A stretch of 64,000 bases of DNA from Sphingobium sp. AS12 (lineage in GTDB: Bacteria > Pseudomonadota > Alphaproteobacteria > Sphingomonadales > Sphingomonadaceae), in contig NZ_JAHRGM010000035.1 in assembly GCF_019097845.1 (NCBI RefSeq), forward strand, positions 124,001-188,000. The letters are read 5' to 3'. The position numbers and the translations under genes were made by a program. Of this stretch, positions 42,542 through 52,385 are shown piece by piece. Under the pieces are notes generated by a model. It was not told where the DNA came from, did no database searches, and worked only from the letters and a program-made list of their open reading frames with translations. The stretch's first letter is position 1; every line of letters begins with the position of its first letter.

Positions 42542-43774
42542 ATGCCCGCCACGCTCCTCCCCCGCCGCAACGCGGCCATTGCCTTCATCCTGGTGACGGC
42601 GCTGCTCGACGTGATGTCGATGGGAATCATCATCCCGGTGCTGCCGCAACTCATCGAATCGCTGTCCGGCTCCAGCAGCGCGGCTGGGCTGTGGAATGGC
42701 GTGTTCGTCGCGCTGTGGGCGGGGATGCAGTTCATCTGTTCGCCGATCATCGGGTCACTCTCTGACCGGTTCGGGCGGCGGCCCGTCATCCTCGTATCGG
42801 TATGTGGGCTCGCGCTCGACTATGTGCTGATGGCGCTCGCACCCAATTTATGGTGGCTGGCGCTGGGACGGATATTGGCCGGTGTCACCTCATCCAGTTT
42901 CACCTCGGTCTTTGCCTATATGGCCGACATCACCCAACCCGAAGATCGCGCGCGCGGCTATGGCCTGATCGGCGCAGCGTTCAGCGGCGGCTTTGTCGCC
43001 GGGCCGCTGCTCGGCGGCATATTGGGCGAAATTTCGTTGCGCGCGCCTTTCTGGGCGGCGGCGGGGCTGTCGGGACTGGCATTCCTATACGGGCTGATCG
43101 TCCTGCCCGAATCGTTGCCACGGGATAAGCGTATGACCTTCTCCTGGAGCCGCGCCAATCCGTTCGGCGCGCTCACCCTGCTGCGGTCCCACCCGGAGCT
43201 GTCGAGCTTGGCGATCGTCAATTTCCTGCTCTATTTTGCCCATCATCTCTTCTCCGCCGTGTTCGTTCTCTACGCCGGGGATCGTTATGGCTGGGGGGCG
43301 TGGCAGGTTGGCAGTCTGCTCGCCATGGTCGGGTTGCTCGACATGGGCGTGCAGGGCTTGCTGGTCGGGCCCGTAGTGAAAAGGCTGGGCGATCGGGCGA
43401 CGATGGTGACGGGGCTGGCCTTCGGCGCTGTCGGCATCGCCTGCATGGGGCTGGCGCCGACCGGCTGGCTGTTCGTCGCAGCGATGCTGCCCAATGCGCT
43501 GTGGGGGCTGGCAATGCCGACGATCCAGTCACTGATGACGCGGCGCGTGTCCGAATCCGAACAGGGCCAGTTGCAGGGCGCGAACAACAGCGTCGGCAGC
43601 ATTGCGGGAATCGTATCGCCGCTCTTCTTTGGCGGCGTATATGCGCTGTCGGTCGGCGGCAATCCGACGCTGCCCTACATCGGCAGCGCCTTCCTGATCG
43701 CGGCGGGCGTGCTGGGCGGGGCAGCGCTGCTGGGGTGGGCAGCAGGCCGCAGGCTGGACGAGGACGCAGCATAG
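42542..43774 (+). CDS. Tetracycline-class MFS efflux transporter (TCR/Tet family)
   Basis: This 410-residue protein is a 12-helix major facilitator with the motif A sequence [14 protein letters not shown] (about 74-87) and [19 protein letters not shown] first helix. It aligns best in my reading with the TCR/Tet group of drug-proton antiporters (GILGEIS, then a long central loop near 195). Substrate cannot be told from sequence, and resistance should not be assumed. It precedes guaA by 80 bp. Confidence 0.85.
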   Translation: MPATLLPRRNAAIAFILVTALLDVMSMGIIIPVLPQLIESLSGSSSAAGLWNGVFVALWAGMQFICSPIIGSLSDRFGRRPVILVSVCGLALDYVLMALAPNLWWLALGRILAGVTSSSFTSVFAYMADITQPEDRARGYGLIGAAFSGGFVAGPLLGGILGEISLRAPFWAAAGLSGLAFLYGLIVLPESLPRDKRMTFSWSRANPFGALTLLRSHPELSSLAIVNFLLYFAHHLFSAVFVLYAGDRYGWGAWQVGSLLAMVGLLDMGVQGLLVGPVVKRLGDRATMVTGLAFGAVGIACMGLAPTGWLFVAAMLPNALWGLAMPTIQSLMTRRVSESEQGQLQGANNSVGSIAGIVSPLFFGGVYALSVGGNPTLPYIGSAFLIAAGVLGGAALLGWAAGRRLDEDAA

Positions 43775-43854
43775 GTCGCGAAAACTGGACATATCGGGGC
43801 CGGGCGACTAACCGGGCGCGAATCCCTTCCACCGCTCGACATAAAGGCGATTCG

Positions 43855-45414
43855 ATGACGCTGCCCCTTCAGGATTCCATCCTTATCGTGGACTTCGGCA
43901 GCCAGGTGACCCAGCTCATCGCCCGGCGCGTGCGCGAAGCGGGGGTCTATTCCGAAATCGCCCCGTTCAACAGCGCGGAACAGGCTTTTGCCCGGATGCA
44001 GCCCAAGGGCGTGATCCTGTCGGGCGGCCCCTCTTCGGTCATGTGGGACGATTCCCCTCGTGCGCCGCAAGCCATTTTCGATGCGGGCGTGCCGGTGCTG
44101 GGCATCTGTTATGGCCAGCAGACGATGATGCAGCAGCTGGGCGGTAATGTCGAAGGCGGCGAGAGCGGCGAGTTCGGTCGCGCCTTCATCGAGGTTAAGA
44201 AGCCCTGCGCGCTGTTCGACGGCCTGTGGGTGCCCGGCGAAAAGCATCAGGTGTGGATGAGCCATGGCGACAAGGTGACGCAGCTGGCCGACGGGTTCGA
44301 GGTCGTCGCGACCAGCGAGGGCGCACCCTTCGCCGTCACTGCCAATGAAGCCAGGCGCTTCTACGCGACCCAGTTCCACCCCGAAGTCGTCCACACCCCC
44401 GATGGGGGCAAGCTGCTCGCCAATTTCGTCCGCCATGTCTGCGGCCTCGCGGGCGACTGGACCATGGCGGAATTTCGGGCGACCAAGATCGCCGAAATTC
44501 GCGCACAGGTGGGCGAAGGCCGGGTGATTTGCGGCCTGTCGGGTGGCGTTGACAGCGCGGTCGCGGCCGTGCTGATCCACGAGGCGATCGGCGATCAACT
44601 GACCTGTGTGTTCGTCGATCATGGCCTGATGCGGCTGGGCGAGGCCGAGCAGGTCGTCACCCTGTTCCGCGAACATTATGGCATCAAACTGGTCCATGTG
44701 AATGCCGAGGATCGATTCCTGGGCGGCCTTGCTGGCCTCACGGACCCGGAAAAGAAGCGCAAGTTCATCGGCGGTGAATTTATCGCGGTGTTCGAAGAGG
44801 AAGCCGCGAAGATCGGTGGTGCCGATTTCCTGGCACAGGGGACGCTCTATCCCGATGTGATCGAGAGCGTGAGCTTCACCGGCGGACCCAGCGTAACGAT
44901 CAAGTCGCACCATAATGTCGGTGGGCTGCCCGAACGCATGAACATGAAGCTGGTCGAACCGTTGCGCGAACTGTTCAAGGATGAAGTGCGTGTGCTGGGC
45001 CGGGAACTGGGCCTGCCGGAGATTTTCGTGGGCCGTCATCCCTTCCCAGGTCCGGGCCTTGCCATCCGCATCCCTGGCGAAGTGACCAAGGAACGCTGCG
45101 ACATCTTGCGCAAGGCCGATGCGGTCTATCTGGAAGAAATCCGCAATGCGGGCCTCTATGATGCGATCTGGCAGGCCTTTGCCGTGCTGCTCCCCGTCCG
45201 CACCGTGGGCGTCATGGGCGACCTGCGCACGTATGACAGCGTTTGCGCCCTGCGCGCCGTCACCTCGACCGATGGCATGACCGCGGACATCTACCCGTTC
45301 GATGCCGCTTTCCTCAGCCGCGTCGCGACCCGGATCATTAACGAGGTCAAGGGTATCAACCGGGTGGTCTATGACTATACATCCAAGCCGCCGGGCACGA
45401 TCGAGTGGGAATGA
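43855..45414 (+). CDS. guaA: GMP synthase (glutamine-hydrolysing)
   Basis: This 519-residue enzyme converts XMP to GMP with glutamine and ATP. The class I amidotransferase domain has Cys85 (GICYGQQ), His175 and Glu177 (QFHPEV). The ATP pyrophosphatase P-loop is [10 protein letters not shown] (about 226-235), and the C-terminal dimerisation domain ends PPGTIEWE. The open frame extends far upstream, but the ATG at 43855 starts the conserved N-terminus. Its last 15 bases are duplicated 1.16 kb downstream. Confidence 0.96.
   Translation: MTLPLQDSILIVDFGSQVTQLIARRVREAGVYSEIAPFNSAEQAFARMQPKGVILSGGPSSVMWDDSPRAPQAIFDAGVPVLGICYGQQTMMQQLGGNVEGGESGEFGRAFIEVKKPCALFDGLWVPGEKHQVWMSHGDKVTQLADGFEVVATSEGAPFAVTANEARRFYATQFHPEVVHTPDGGKLLANFVRHVCGLAGDWTMAEFRATKIAEIRAQVGEGRVICGLSGGVDSAVAAVLIHEAIGDQLTCVFVDHGLMRLGEAEQVVTLFREHYGIKLVHVNAEDRFLGGLAGLTDPEKKRKFIGGEFIAVFEEEAAKIGGADFLAQGTLYPDVIESVSFTGGPSVTIKSHHNVGGLPERMNMKLVEPLRELFKDEVRVLGRELGLPEIFVGRHPFPGPGLAIRIPGEVTKERCDILRKADAVYLEEIRNAGLYDAIWQAFAVLLPVRTVGVMGDLRTYDSVCALRAVTSTDGMTADIYPFDAAFLSRVATRIINEVKGINRVVYDYTSKPPGTIEWE
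45400..45414. repeat. Attachment repeat at guaA 3' end (left copy)
   Basis: ATCGAGTGGGAATGA is the final part of guaA including its stop codon, and an identical copy lies at 46556-46570. The 3' end of guaA is a known integration site for tyrosine-integrase islands. Confidence 0.8.
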
Positions 45415-45580
45415 TTTTGACCCCTCCAGAGGGGGCTGAAACTACGCCATTATGCGACGTAAGTGACTGATAAAAAATAGTTTATTATCACGGACATTCA
45501 ATAACAATCGGTGGGTAGCCTTCGCATCTGTCGCTCAAGCTGACGGTCCCGGCTGCTCTTGTCTCATCGCAAATTGCTCG

Positions 45581-45622
45581 ATACCGTCAGGGTCAACACA
45601 GTCCCTGACGGTATTTTTTTTT
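45581..45622 (+). terminator. Rho-independent terminator upstream of integrase remnant
   Basis: ATACCGTCAGGG pairs perfectly with CCCTGACGGTAT, followed by eight Ts. The 3' arm (CTGACGGTATTTT) recurs at 45677, just before the integrase gene. The rest of the 293-bp gap holds nothing else I can support. Confidence 0.85.
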
Positions 45623-45707
45623 CCATAACCACTGGAAAAGCAAAGCTTTTTCGGCCGGGAAGGGTGCGTTTTTGGGCTGACGGTATTTTAGTCGCGGAGG
45701 TCCCACA

Positions 45708-46226
45708 ATGCTTACGGATGCAGCACTTAAGAACCTGAAATCAAAAGAGAAAGCATACAAGGTCTCGGACCGGGATGGCATGTATGTAAGGGTCACCACT
45801 GGCGGGGCTATTTCGTTCCGCTTGGACTACCGTCTGAATGGGCGGCGAGAGACGGTCACTCTCGGACGATACGGCCCATCGGGCATCTCTCTCGCACGAG
45901 CACGGGAGAAGTGCATCGACGCCAAGCGGATGGTCGCGGAAGGGCTGTCACCGTCAATCGAGAAGCAGAGGGAGAAACGCCGGATCAAGGAGGCCAAGAG
46001 CTTCGGCGAGTTCGGCGAGAAGTGGTTAAAGTTGGCACCCATGGCCGACAGCACACGGGCGATGCGGCGCTCGATCTTCGAGCGAGAGCTGCTCCCGGTG
46101 TGGCGAAATCGCTTGTTGAGTGAAATCACCCCTGGCGATCTGCGCGCGCACCTTCGAATTTCTTCCCTATCACTGTATTACCATGAGAAAGTATCTGAAG
46201 CGGGGGTTCCGATAAGCGCCGATTAG
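45708..46226 (+). pseudogene. Tyrosine integrase, N-terminal fragment (DUF4102 type)
   Basis: The frame encodes 172 residues. The DUF4102 arm-binding domain (about 1-95, MLTDAALKNLKSKEKAYKV and SFRLDYRLNGRRETVTLGRYG) is intact, followed by the start of the core-binding domain to ITPGDLRAHL. Then the sequence diverges near 46147 and stops. The catalytic domain with its Arg-His-Arg-Tyr residues is missing, so it cannot recombine. CGCGGAGGTCCCACA precedes the ATG. It is the relic of the island that inserted at guaA. Confidence 0.85.
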
Positions 46227-46555
46227 GACCCTGTAAATATCCTTTTTCGGTGGGTTTCCAAATGGTTGTGCCGCACATAGGCAGGGGACAGTTTTGACGC
46301 CGATCCACAGATCGGCACCGGCAATGCGGTCGATGGACGGTAATTTCGCGGTTGACGCCTTGGTTCGCAGTGACTGCTCCTTGGCCTAATCGGCTCGCGC
46401 GCGGTATCGAATGTCTTCGATAGGTGGTTTGTGACAAGAAGCCCAAATTATCAAATAGGTTCAAAAGTTTAGCTTCCTGACGTCCCTGCTAGCGGCAGAT
46501 GATCACGGAAAATATTTTTCGCGTTATAAATCAGATAGATACATGTGCATGGACA
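46227..46555. other. Interior remnant of the guaA-inserted element
   Basis: This stretch between the broken integrase and the right-hand attachment repeat has lower GC and no intact gene. A minus-strand reading over 46160-46400 includes GADLWIGVKTV and KKDIYRVLIGAYRNPRFRYF, coding-like but unassigned and interrupted. It is probably the far end of the element joined by deletion. Confidence 0.5.
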
Positions 46556-46570
46556 ATCGAGTGGGAATGA
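46556..46570. repeat. Attachment repeat (right copy)
   Basis: ATCGAGTGGGAATGA repeats the guaA 3' end exactly. It is followed immediately by a large hairpin (46569-46610, GAACCGG...CCGGTTC enclosing GTGACCGT/ACGGTCAC) that fits the original downstream hairpin of guaA before insertion. Confidence 0.8.
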
Positions 46571-46648
46571 ACCGGATGAAGTGACCGTCCGGGGTACGGT
46601 CACCCGGTTCATCGGCGGCGCAAGCCGCCGCAGCGGAGGAGAATAGCG

Positions 46649-47842
46649 TTGGCAGTCGGGCAATTTGGCCACCCCGTCTATCGGGACATGCCGACCACCA
46701 TTTTCGAGCATATGTCGGCGCTGGCCCGTGAGACGGGGGCGATCAATCTGGGGCAGGGGTTTCCCGACGCGCCGGGACCGGCGGACATTTTGAACGTGGC
46801 GGCCGACGCGCTGCTCAGCCGATCCAACCAATATCCGCCGATGGCTGGCCTGCCCGAACTGCGCACGGCGGTGGCGAGCCATTATGCCGCGCATCAGGGG
46901 CTGGCCCTGACCGCGCAGGAGGTCATCGTGACATCCGGCGCGACCGAGGCGATTGCCGCGACCCTACTGGCGCTGGTGCAGCCGGGCGACGAAGTGCTGC
47001 TGCTGGCCCCGCTCTACGACGCTTATCTGCCGCTGATCGAGCGGGCGGGCGGCGTGGCGAAGGTCGTGCGGCTGACCCCACCGGAATGGCGGATTACGCC
47101 AGCAGCGCTGGAGGCGGCGGCGTCGCCACGCACCCGCTTCCTGCTGATGAACAACCCGGTCAATCCAACCGGCATCGTCCTGCGCGAGGAGGAACTGGCA
47201 GTGCTGGCGCGTTTCTGCGTCGATCGCGATCTGATCGCCATATGTGACGAGGTGTGGGAGCATCTGACCTATGACGGGGTGCGCCATCATCCGCTGATGG
47301 CGCAACCGGGGATGCGCGAGCGGACAGTTAAAATCGGGTCGGCGGGCAAGATTTTCTCGCTCACCGGCTGGAAGGTCGGCTGGATGTGCGCCGCCCCGCC
47401 GATCGGGACTTTGCTGGCGCGGGCGCACCAGTTTCTGACCTTCACAACCCCGCCCAACCTGCAATGGGCGGTAGCCAAAGGGCTGGCCAAGCCGGTAGAT
47501 TGGTTCGACGCGATGCGCGCGGACTATCAGGCGTCGCGCGACCGGCTGGTGGCGGGATTGACAGAGGCGGGATTTGTTCTGCTGCCCGCCCAAGCGACAT
47601 GGTTTGTCTGCGTCGATCTGCCCGCCAGTGGCATCGCCATGGATGACGTCGCCTTTTGTGAGCGCATCGTTCATGAGGCCGGGGTGGCGGCGATTCCGAT
47701 CTCCGCTTTCTATCCCGACGAACCCGTGACCCATCTGGTCCGGCTGTGCTTTTCAAAGGCGGACGAAGTGCTGGATGAAGCGGTGGCGCGGCTGGCCGCG
47801 TTTCGCCAACGGGCGGTTGCGGCGGGTGGCGAAGGGCGCTAG
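46649..47842 (+). CDS. Class I/II aminotransferase
   Basis: This 397-residue PLP enzyme is of the fold-type I methionine/kynurenine aminotransferase group. The cofactor lysine is Lys234 in GSAGKIFSLTGWKVGW; the NNPVNPTG loop and AICDEVWEH segment are present. The start is a TTG with GGAGGAG at good spacing. The substrate is unresolved; members accept methionine, glutamine or aromatic amino acids. It lies just right of the element remnant. Confidence 0.9.
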   Translation: MAVGQFGHPVYRDMPTTIFEHMSALARETGAINLGQGFPDAPGPADILNVAADALLSRSNQYPPMAGLPELRTAVASHYAAHQGLALTAQEVIVTSGATEAIAATLLALVQPGDEVLLLAPLYDAYLPLIERAGGVAKVVRLTPPEWRITPAALEAAASPRTRFLLMNNPVNPTGIVLREEELAVLARFCVDRDLIAICDEVWEHLTYDGVRHHPLMAQPGMRERTVKIGSAGKIFSLTGWKVGWMCAAPPIGTLLARAHQFLTFTTPPNLQWAVAKGLAKPVDWFDAMRADYQASRDRLVAGLTEAGFVLLPAQATWFVCVDLPASGIAMDDVAFCERIVHEAGVAAIPISAFYPDEPVTHLVRLCFSKADEVLDEAVARLAAFRQRAVAAGGEGR

Positions 47843-47871
47843 GTTCCCTTTTCGTTCCAGAAGGGGTGTTC

Positions 47872-49326
47872 ATGGAAATCCTGCCGATCCTGTTGATTGT
47901 CGTTGCGCTGTTGATCGGACTGGCGGTCGGCTGGCTGCTGCGCGGCAAGGCGCTTGGCCCCATGATGGCGGAGAAGGCGGAATTGGCGGGTCGGCTGGAC
48001 CTGACGACCAGCCAGCGCAACGGTGCGATCAGCGAGCTGGCGGTGGAGAAGGAGCGGGTCGCACAGACGGCAGCTGCAGCGCAGCGGCTGGAGGTGGCGC
48101 AGGCGGCGCTCTCGCAGCGGCTCGATGCGGTGCAGGCCGAGCGGGAAGCGGCGTTGCGCGAACTGGCGGCGCTCCAGTCCGACACGCAGGCGCGCGCCGA
48201 AGCGTTTGAGGCGCAGATCGCGGCGCTCAAGGATGCAAAGGAGCAATTGTCGGCCCAGTTCAGCGAGATTGGCGGCAAGCTGCTGGGCGAGGCGCAAAAG
48301 ACCTTCCTCGACCGTGCGGACCAGCGTTTTGCCCAGGCGAACGACAAGAGCGAGGCGCAGCTCAAGACCCTCTTGTCGCCGGTGGAAACGACGCTCAAAC
48401 GCTATGAGGAAGGGTTGCAGCGGGTCGAGAAGGATCGCGTCGGCAGCTACGCCGAATTGCGCGAGGCAGTGAACCAGGTCCAACTGGGGCAGGGGCAGGT
48501 GCGCGACGAGACTGCCAAGCTGGTCAACGCGCTGCGTGCCGCGCCCAAGACGCGGGGGCGCTGGGGTGAGCAGCAGTTCAAGAATCTGATCGAGACGGCC
48601 GGCCTGTCGCCTTTCGTCGATTTCAGCGAGGAAGTGTCGGTCACGGTCGAGGATGGCCGGCTCAGGCCCGACTTCATCATCCGCCTGCCTGGCGACCAGC
48701 AGATGGTCGTGGACGTCAAATGCTCGCTGGTCGCCTATCTAAATGCCGTCGATCAGGTCGATCCGGCGATCCGCGAGGCGCATATGGCCGACCATGCCCG
48801 CGCGATGCGGACCCACGCCGACGCGCTGGGGCGCAAGGCCTATTGGGAGCAGTTCGACAAGGCGCCCGATTTCGTCATCATGTATGTGCCGGGCGATAAT
48901 TTCGTCACCGCCGCGCTGGAAGCGGACATGGACCTGTGGGAACGGGCCGCCAAGAACCGGGTCATCATCTGCGGCCCGGCGACCTTCCTGCCGCTGGCGC
49001 GCACGCTGGCGGGGCATTGGCGACAGGCCAAGTTGCAGGATCAGGCGCGGCAGGTCGGTCAGTTGGGCAAGGAACTCTATGAGCGGCTGGCGGCGGCGGC
49101 GGCATCACTCAAGAAGCTGGGCAACCGGCTGCATGGCGCGGTGGGCGATTATAACGCCTTTGTCGGCAGCTTTGAAAGCCGGGTGCTGGTGACCGGACGC
49201 AAGTTGCGCGACCTTAATATCGAGACGGGCGGCAAGGAGCTGGAAGAGCTGGCACCGGTCGATGCGCTGGTGCGCGATCCTGCGTCTGCGGAAGCACTGC
49301 GGGCCTTGCCGGACGCGGTTGAATAA
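47872..49326 (+). CDS. rmuC: DNA recombination protein RmuC
   Basis: This 484-residue protein has an N-terminal membrane anchor (about 3-22, EILPILLIVVALLIGLAVGWLL), a long coiled coil (about 35-170) and the RmuC domain (about 190-430, GRWGEQQFKNLIETAGL and LPGDQQMVVDVKCSLVAYL, a nuclease-like fold). RmuC limits rearrangements at inverted repeats. The ATG at 47872 is preceded by AAGGGG; an in-frame GTG two codons upstream is possible. Confidence 0.93.
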   Translation: MEILPILLIVVALLIGLAVGWLLRGKALGPMMAEKAELAGRLDLTTSQRNGAISELAVEKERVAQTAAAAQRLEVAQAALSQRLDAVQAEREAALRELAALQSDTQARAEAFEAQIAALKDAKEQLSAQFSEIGGKLLGEAQKTFLDRADQRFAQANDKSEAQLKTLLSPVETTLKRYEEGLQRVEKDRVGSYAELREAVNQVQLGQGQVRDETAKLVNALRAAPKTRGRWGEQQFKNLIETAGLSPFVDFSEEVSVTVEDGRLRPDFIIRLPGDQQMVVDVKCSLVAYLNAVDQVDPAIREAHMADHARAMRTHADALGRKAYWEQFDKAPDFVIMYVPGDNFVTAALEADMDLWERAAKNRVIICGPATFLPLARTLAGHWRQAKLQDQARQVGQLGKELYERLAAAAASLKKLGNRLHGAVGDYNAFVGSFESRVLVTGRKLRDLNIETGGKELEELAPVDALVRDPASAEALRALPDAVE

Positions 49327-49345
49327 ACAAACGGGGGCGGTGGTG

Positions 49346-49867
49346 TCAGCGCTTCGCCGCCGCTCCACTTGCTGCCCGCACTCCCGCCCGGTTCCGGCGG
49401 GCGAGTTCGCGTTTCAGATCCTCCGGGCGCGGGGCGACGAGGAAGCCGAAGCTGACCGTGCCTTCCTTGGTCTCTACCACATGGTGCAGCCGGTGCGCCT
49501 GGACGATGCGCTTCATATAGGGGGATCGGGCGACGTAGCGGTTCTTCACCCGCTGGTGGACGATGATGTCGTGGAAGCCCAAATAGATCGCGCCATAGGC
49601 GGCGATCCCCGCGCCGCAGGCGGTGGCCAGATTGCCCCAGCCCCATTGCACGCCGCCCAGCAGCAGGATGATCGAGGGCAAAGCGAAGATCACGAAATAG
49701 AGATCATTGGCTTCCCAATTCCCCTTGCGCGGGCGGTGGTGACTGGCGTGCAGGAACCAGCCCGGCCCGTGCATCACCCAGCGGTGCATCACATAAGCAA
49801 AGCCTTCCATCGCAGCGACGGTCGCGAGAAAGATAAGGACAGGCAGCAGGATCGACATGGCATCCAT
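49346..49867 (-). CDS. crtZ: Beta-carotene hydroxylase CrtZ
   Basis: This 173-residue membrane di-iron hydroxylase adds 3-hydroxyl groups to beta-carotene to make zeaxanthin. Its histidine clusters are HRWVMH (28-33), HASHH (40-44), GFHD-IIVH and HRLHH. Three or four membrane segments surround them. It fits the yellow carotenoids (zeaxanthin, nostoxanthin) of sphingomonads. No other carotenoid gene is nearby. The start may be the ATG at 49867 or that at 49858. Confidence 0.93.
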   Translation of the reverse strand: MDAMSILLPVLIFLATVAAMEGFAYVMHRWVMHGPGWFLHASHHRPRKGNWEANDLYFVIFALPSIILLLGGVQWGWGNLATACGAGIAAYGAIYLGFHDIIVHQRVKNRYVARSPYMKRIVQAHRLHHVVETKEGTVSFGFLVAPRPEDLKRELARRNRAGVRAASGAAAKR

Positions 49868-49902
49868 ATAGGCGGGCAGAGGCGACGGCGCGACCCGTAA
49901 AG

Positions 49903-51150
49903 CTACGGTGTGGCCGAAAGGTCGGGGGCAGGCTGCGGCACGGGCGCGGGTGCGGCGTGGATCACCCGCTGCGGATAGGGGATGATGATGCCATTATCCC
50001 TGAACAGGTGCCACAGCCGGTTGAGAATGTCCGACTTCACATTGGTGACGCCGCCTTCCGGGTCGCTGATCCACACCAAAATCTCATGATCGACGCGGCT
50101 CTCGCCAAAGCCGATCAGCCAGACATTGGGTTCGGGTTCGCGCAGCACCCGCCGGCAATCGAGCGCGGCTGCCGCATGAGGCTTTGCGCCAGTGTCAGGT
50201 CGCAATCATAGCCGACTCCTACAGGGATGCGAACGCGGACGTTGCGGTCGGAATAGGACCAGTTCTCCACCTCCTGCGTCATGAGGTTTTCGTTGGGGAT
50301 CAGATGTTCCTTGCCGTCGCGGGTGATGACGCTGACGGCGCGGACGCCGATCTTGTTCACCCAGCCGAAACTGTCGCCCACCACGATGACGTCGCCCGGC
50401 TTGATCGAGCGGTCCATCAGCAGGATGATTCCGGCGATCAGGTTGCCGAAGGTCTTTTGCAGGCCAAAGCCGATGGCGAGGCCCAGCGCGCCGGAAAAGA
50501 CCGCGAACGCCGTGAGGTCGATGCCGAGCAGATCGACGCCGACAAAGAAGGCGGCGACGATGACCGCGATGGCCGCGAGCTTTTGCGCCAGCAACTTCTG
50601 GGTCGGGTCGAAGCCGTCGGTATGGTCGATCGACCGGCCGATCAGCCGGTTGGCGAGGCGCACGAGGGCGAAGAGGGCAACGCAGGTGGCGGCGATCGAC
50701 AGCAGGCCAAGCAGGGTGATGCGCCGTTTGCCCAGGCTAATGCCGACCGTGTCGAGCATCGCGCCGACCGGGGCAAGGCCGCCGCTGGTGCCGGACACGA
50801 TGCTGAGGAATAGCAAGAGCGCCAGCGGCAACACGGCCCAGCGCGGGATCGCCAGCGTCCGCAGCGCATAGACGGCGAGCAGCGCGACCGAGAGGCCAAG
50901 CCCGATACCCAGGACAAGATGCCCGACCGAATCATGGGGCCAGAAGGCGGTGGCCACGCCGATCAGCAGCGCCGAGAGCGCATAGCGCAGCATCGCCCGC
51001 AACCGCTGGGTGAAGGCGGGGGGCGATGAAGCGGGCCAGCCCAGCGGCGGCCAGATGCAGTAGCAGCGCGAGCGCCAGCGCGATCAGCGGATGGATGATG
51101 CCGCTATCGTCCGGCACATGGGCCAGCAACCAGTCGATGCCGGGCATCAT
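49903..51150 (-). pseudogene. MscS-family mechanosensitive channel with two frameshifts
   Basis: Read across three frames, this is an approximately 415-residue MscS-type channel. It has N-terminal helices from MMPGIDWLLAHVPDDSG, five more membrane segments, the pore region GLAIGFGLQKTFGNLIAGIILL, then the beta domain GDVIVVGDSFGWVNKIGVRAVSVITRDG, and a C-terminal domain ending YPQRVIHA. An extra base in a run of six Gs at 51018-51023 shifts the first frame, and a missing base near 50170 shifts the last. The middle frame (50115-51002) could still be translated but loses both ends. Sequencing error in homopolymers is as likely as real decay. It starts 2 bp after metC and ends an operon. Confidence 0.8.
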
Positions 51151-51152
51151 CC

Positions 51153-52385
51153 CTAGCCCCCGTCGCGGACGGCGCGGAAGCGGGCGAGACCGGCGGCGAG
51201 ATCGGCGATCAGGTCGGCGGGATCTTCCAGCCCGATATGGAGGCGGACGGCCGGACCCTGCGCCTGCCAGACCGTGGCGCTGCGGTAGCGGGCCGGGTCG
51301 ATGGGGAGGGCCAGGCTTTCAAAGCCGCCCCAGCTGTAGCCGATGCCGAAATGGGCGAGACCGTCGATCAGGGCGGCGCGCGCCGCTTCGTCCCCGCCGT
51401 TCAGGATGAAGCTGAACAGGCCGGTCGATCCGCTGAAATCCCGTTGCCAGAAAGCGTGGCCGGGGCAATCGGGCACGGCGGGGTGGAGGACGCGGGCGAC
51501 CTCCGGCTGGTCCTTGAGCCAATGGGCGATGGCAAGTGCGCTGTCCTGATGCTGCTTCAGCCGCACGCCCAGGGTGCGCAGGCCGCGCGAGGCGAGCCAG
51601 GCGTCGTCGGGGCTGACCATCTGGCCCAGCAAATAGGCGGTCTGGCGGATTTTGGTAAACCAATGGTCGGTCGCGGTGACGCTGCCCATCATGACGTCGC
51701 TATGGCCGACGATATATTTGGTGCAGGCGAGGATGGAGATGTCGACGCCGTGGGACAGGGCCGGAAAATAGAGCGGGGTAGCCCAGGTATTGTCCGCCAG
51801 GGTGACGACGCCGTGCTGGCGGGCCAGCGCGGTGAGGGCGGGGATGTCCTGCACTTCGAAGGTCAGGCTACCGGGGCTTTCGAGGAAGAGGGCGCGGACC
51901 CGTTGATCGGCTAACCCGACACTGAGCTGGACAATGTCACAGGGATCGTAAAATATCGTTTCGATGCCGTAATTATGCAGCATTTGCGTGCAGAAATTGC
52001 GGGTCGGGTCATAGGCACTGTCGACCATCAGCAATTTGTCGCCGGGCTTCAGCACAGCCATCAACGCGCAGGCGATCGCCGCAACGCCCGACGGGAACAG
52101 CATCGTGCCCGCCGCGCCCGGCTCCATTTCGGTGAGCGCGTCGGCCAGGCTCCAGGCGGTCGGCGTCCCCTTGCGCCCGTAGAAGAGCCGTTCATGCGTG
52201 CTGCTGCCCGCGGCGCGGCGCAGATGAGCGACGTCATCATAGAGGATGGTCGAGGCGCGCCAGACCGGCGGGCTGACAATCGCGCCAGGCTGGCCGGGCA
52301 TACCGGTCCATTCGGGCTTGCGCCCTGCCTGCGCCAATTTGGTCAGCGGCTTGCGCTTATCTCGATTGTGATCTGCGTCGCTCAT
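51153..52385 (-). CDS. metC: Cystathionine beta-lyase
   Basis: This 410-residue PLP enzyme of the Cys/Met metabolism family cleaves cystathionine to homocysteine, pyruvate and ammonia. The cofactor lysine is Lys223 in ILACTKYIVGHSD, and SGVAAIACAL and DSAYDPTRNF bind the phosphate. The C-terminal half with YSWGGFESL is typical of MetC and distinguishes it from cystathionine gamma-synthase. Its ATG overlaps the sseA stop by 4 bp. Confidence 0.92.
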   Translation of the reverse strand: MSDADHNRDKRKPLTKLAQAGRKPEWTGMPGQPGAIVSPPVWRASTILYDDVAHLRRAAGSSTHERLFYGRKGTPTAWSLADALTEMEPGAAGTMLFPSGVAAIACALMAVLKPGDKLLMVDSAYDPTRNFCTQMLHNYGIETIFYDPCDIVQLSVGLADQRVRALFLESPGSLTFEVQDIPALTALARQHGVVTLADNTWATPLYFPALSHGVDISILACTKYIVGHSDVMMGSVTATDHWFTKIRQTAYLLGQMVSPDDAWLASRGLRTLGVRLKQHQDSALAIAHWLKDQPEVARVLHPAVPDCPGHAFWQRDFSGSTGLFSFILNGGDEAARAALIDGLAHFGIGYSWGGFESLALPIDPARYRSATVWQAQGPAVRLHIGLEDPADLIADLAAGLARFRAVRDGG

